Source of the DNA: Gnetum montanum
Lineage: Eukaryota > Streptophyta > Gnetopsida > Gnetales > Gnetaceae
Length of the DNA: 20,625 nucleotides
NCBI GenBank assembly: GCA_015680685.1
Contig: MNCI01017521.1
Coordinates: forward strand, 182,204 to 202,828
Direction: 5' to 3'
Both the position numbers and the translations under genes were made by a program. The notes beneath the pieces were generated by a model. The model saw only the letters and a list, made by a program, of their open reading frames with translations. It searched no databases and was not told where the DNA came from. This document shows, in pieces, positions 18,440 through 20,625 of the stretch; position 1 is the stretch's first letter; every line of letters begins with the position of its first letter.

Positions 18440-19183
18440 AAATTTAAGCTTCCTCTTGATCTCATTTCTCTTAAGGGCTCTCTCTTTGGACTTCTTGAAA
18501 TTGGATTTTACTTATGCATGAAGATTCCTTAGCTCTTGCACAAAACTAGCACTAAGTTTAGCTTCACCATCAAAGCTCTTCAAAGTATTCACCATCTTTG
18601 GAAAAAACCTATTGTTCACCTCAAATAGGATTTTGCCAATAGTAAAATGAAAAGCATTATACAAAAACTCATCATGACACAACAAGTTTTTCCAGCTATT
18701 TGGCTATCCATCACACAAACATCTCAGCATGTTTAGCAAGGAAATCAATCTCAAAATCATAATAACTAATCTTGGCCTTGATTTTAAAAAGCCACATCTT
18801 TTCAGCTTTCAACATTGAGAAGTTGACATCTCTCAACCATTTCTTCTTCAAGTGCACCCAAACCAAATTACCAATAGCAAATTTAGCCTTCTATTTTCCC
18901 TCATTTCTCTTGATGACTCTCTCTTTAGCCTTCTTCTCAAGATTGGATTTTACTTATGCATGGAGATCCCTCATCTTTTGCACAAGATTAGCACTAGGTT
19001 AAGGTTTACCATCAAAGCACTTCAAAGTGTCCACAATATTTAGATAAAACTCATCATTCACATCAAATGGTATTTTTTCAATTAGCAACATTTATTGTAC
19101 AAAAACTCATCATGACACAATAATTTTTTCCACCTGTTTAGTTGTTCATCACACAAACATCTTAATATGTTCAGCAAGGATGT
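18440..19183 (-). repeat. Tandem partial duplication (about 440 bp offset) within integrase C-terminus
   Basis: Segment 18440-18745 is a diverged second copy of 18878-19183; offsets are 438-442 bp. ACAAAAACTCATCATGACAC starts at 18661 and 19099, and TTGGATTTTACTTATGCATG at 18501 and 18943. On the minus strand both copies read LLCHDEFLYN or its decayed equivalent, then IPF(D/E)VN, TLK(C/S)FDG, RNLHA/RDLHA and VKSN. The unique 18746-18877 between them encodes LVWVHLKKKW and the FKIKAKISYYDFEIDF segment. Copy near 18440 joins directly to FNVSDL, at the ambiguous base 18438. Confidence 0.88.
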
Positions 19184-19810
19184 ATTCACCACCTCTATTT
19201 GACCATGAGATTTTGGATGATATGCACTAGAAAAATTTAACTTTTTTCCTTAAATTTTCTAAAAGAACTTTTAAAGGTGACTTATGAATTTAGAGTCTCT
19301 GTTACTAATAATATTCAAAGGAATACCATGCAACTTCATAATATGCTAGAAAAACAAATTTGTAACATGACAAGCATCACTCATATTTTTGCATGGAATA
19401 AAATGTGTAATCTTGGAGAACCTATCCACAAAAATAAAAATTGCATCATTCCCACTCTTGGTCTTTGGAATACCACTCACAAAGTCCATTGAGATACTTT
19501 CCCATGAACCCTTGGAAATTGATAAAGACATATATTTCCCATCCACACCTTTGCCTCCTTTGAATTTTTGACATGTCAAGCACTCCTTCACAAATTTTGA
19601 AACCTCTTTTATCATAATAGGCCAAAAATAGCACCTACCCATAAGTTCTAATGATTTATCCCTACCCATGTGACCTACCATGCCACTACAATGTTTTTCA
19701 AACAAAATCATTTTCCTAAAATCATCATTAGAAATACATACCTTTTCAATATTAAGTAAAAATTCATCTTGAATATGATAGTCCCTCCATTGGTCTATTC
19801 CACTCATCAA
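19125..19810 (-). pseudogene. Retrotransposon integrase: zinc-binding domain and catalytic core
   Basis: The frame 19810-19346 is open for 154 codons. It carries the HHCC zinc domain (HCSGMVGHMGRDKSLELMGR ... ECLTCQ) and the core with first catalytic Asp in SMDFVSG. Below 19346 the same frame continues through stops with HIMKLHGIPLNIISNRDSKF and SSAYHPKSHGQIEVVNTSLL. The Glu of the DDE triad is kept (QIEVVN). The second Asp position reads Asn in SNRD where SDRD is usual, so the triad appears broken even apart from the stops. Confidence 0.93.
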
Positions 19811-19879
19811 TGATTCTTTGAGGCTTCTCCAAAACTACCAAAAATCATCATTATTATCATACAAACAAGTAAAATTATC

Positions 19880-20150
19880 CATACCTTCCACCTGAGGTAC
19901 ATCGAAATTCACCACATGCACCTTAGATAATGCATTAGCCACCACATTAGCTTTCCCACTTTTGTGCTTCAATAGAGAATTGAACTTCTCTAACTCTACA
20001 CTCAACTTCGTCTACTTTGCACTCAACTGCTTTTGAGAGTTTAAAAATTATATTGCTTTATGATCCATCATCAAAGTGAACTTCTTAGGCAACAAGTAAT
20101 GCCTCCAATGCTTGATTGCTTGAAAAATAGCATACAACTCCTTGTCATAC
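19880..20150 (-). pseudogene. Retrotransposon RNase H domain, 5' truncated
   Basis: Starts abruptly at YDKELYA (about 20149 downward) and continues HWRHYLLPKKFTLMMDHKAI, FLNSQKQL, then LLKHKSGKANVVANALSKVH. These are the second half of a Ty3/gypsy RNase H and the linker to integrase. Stops occur at the KAI*FLN and SAK*TKL positions and again before the integrase. Sequence beyond 20150 shows no RNase H start or reverse transcriptase. Confidence 0.88.
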
Positions 20151-20159
20151 TAAAAAACT

Positions 20160-20580
20160 ATGTGTTGATGGATGACAATAATCTCTTATAATAATAAATA
20201 ATTTAAAGGTTGCATGATATCTCATTGAAAGCACCCCTATTCAAATTGTGAAACTATGCCCTAGTGATTAAACTAATAATTCATGGCCTTGTGCCTTTTA
20301 TGGATGATATTGGCATCAACGCTTAGCCCCCAAACTAGAAATTGCATGCAAGTGTAAGGAATAATGAAATCATAGAAATTTTAAAAAGAGATGCAAAAGA
20401 TAGAGGATCAACAAGATCATAAAACACAAAAAAATCAAAATTTGAAAGCAATTTGTACTAATCTAAACATGATTAAAATAACCATATAATCAAGAGAGAA
20501 CTAATTCATTACCATCCTTGCCATACCATCTTATTTAATTAATATCAAAACTTATACTCATCATAAATCATAACTTTAAC
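20160..20580. other. AT-rich stretch without recognised features
   Basis: No retrotransposon coding similarity continues past about 20150, and no other gene or RNA is seen. The sequence is A-rich on the plus strand. Confidence 0.5.
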
Positions 20581-20587
20581 TACATAG

Positions 20588-20608
20588 ATGTGTGTGTGTG
20601 TGTGTGTG
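20588..20608. repeat. (TG)n microsatellite
   Basis: About ten uninterrupted GT/TG dinucleotides. The run is flanked on both sides by AACTACATAGAT (starting near 20578 and 20613), so the flank itself is duplicated around the array. Confidence 0.9.
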
Positions 20609-20625
20609 AACTAACTACATAGATA

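Larger units (their letters stand above)
18150..20150 (-). mobile_element. Ty3/gypsy chromovirus, 3' half of pol (RNase H, integrase, chromodomain), decayed
   Basis: On the minus strand one frame, interrupted mainly by stops, runs from 20150 to about 19120. RNase H: YDKELYAIFQAIKHWRHYLL, then DHKAI, FLNSQKQLSAK, LLKHKSGKANVVANALSKV. Integrase: zinc-binding H...H...CLTC, the core beginning SISMDFVSGIPKTKSGNDAI, then KLHGIPLNIISNRDSKFIS and FSSAYHPKSHGQIEVVN. The C-terminal part includes IGNLVWVHLKKKW and FNVSDLIHYHE, followed by the chromodomain HEYLIHWEDQSTDDTIW. Order RNase H-integrase-chromodomain defines plant chromoviruses. Reverse transcriptase and gag are absent. Many stops sit where Trp is expected. 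Not autonomous. Confidence 0.93.

Noticed and set aside
18772-19571. Several plus-strand open frames over the integrase
   Set aside because: Antisense shadows of the minus-strand Ty3/gypsy pol.
1-20625. CRISPR array, bacterial operon, tRNA or rRNA gene
   Set aside because: No regularly spaced repeats with unique spacers, no operon-like gene packing, and no cloverleaf or rRNA sequence recognised. The window is plant-like throughout.

Overview
The window looks like nuclear DNA of a seed plant, most likely a gymnosperm. It is AT-rich and gene-poor, and long stretches are decayed LTR retrotransposon. The one intron-rich gene is a terpene synthase whose best-conserved blocks (an ALDYVYR-type beta-domain end, a WW...KLSYMRIR block, a DDTAD metal-binding motif) resemble gymnosperm TPS-d proteins, including the DDxAD variant I associate with yew taxadiene synthase. 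The gymnosperm assignment is inference; other land plants are not excluded. I see no intact protein-coding gene: every recognisable gene is broken. Two ambiguous bases (11774 and 18438) mean a few indels could be sequencing errors.

Layout. 1-2200: AT-rich DNA with simple and tandem repeats (168-283, 299-540, 885-970). 2215-2962, minus strand: pseudogene of a plant subtilisin-like serine protease (subtilase), one reading frame over about 245 codons interrupted by five stops. 3000-3900: AT-rich, no gene seen. 3892-4625: four tandem copies of a 168-195 bp module carrying TATA-box and G-box-like elements, directly upstream of the terpene synthase. 4688-7466, plus strand: nearly full-length ten-exon terpene synthase pseudogene, about 590 codons, with no plastid transit peptide at the chosen start. 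Splice sites are mostly well preserved, but it is disabled by frameshifts, two short direct duplications next to splice donors, and a degraded second metal-binding motif. 7470-9550: nothing coding recognised, one GC-richer inverted repeat. 9554-10600: polypurine tract plus LTR-like sequence. 10855-11290 and 13860-16350: decayed plus-strand open regions, the latter rich in predicted coiled coil, probably retroelement-derived but of unknown family. 16790-17150: second polypurine-like tract and possible LTR. 17300-20150, minus strand: 3' half of a Ty3/gypsy chromovirus (RNase H, integrase, chromodomain, polypurine tract, LTR) with an internal 440 bp tandem duplication. 20150-20625: AT-rich DNA ending in a (TG)n microsatellite.

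The parts do not form a pathway. The picture is a terpene synthase relic with a repeat-built promoter in a retrotransposon-dominated neighbourhood. The most unusual signals are the tandem promoter modules and the two duplications at exon/intron boundaries inside the pseudogene.
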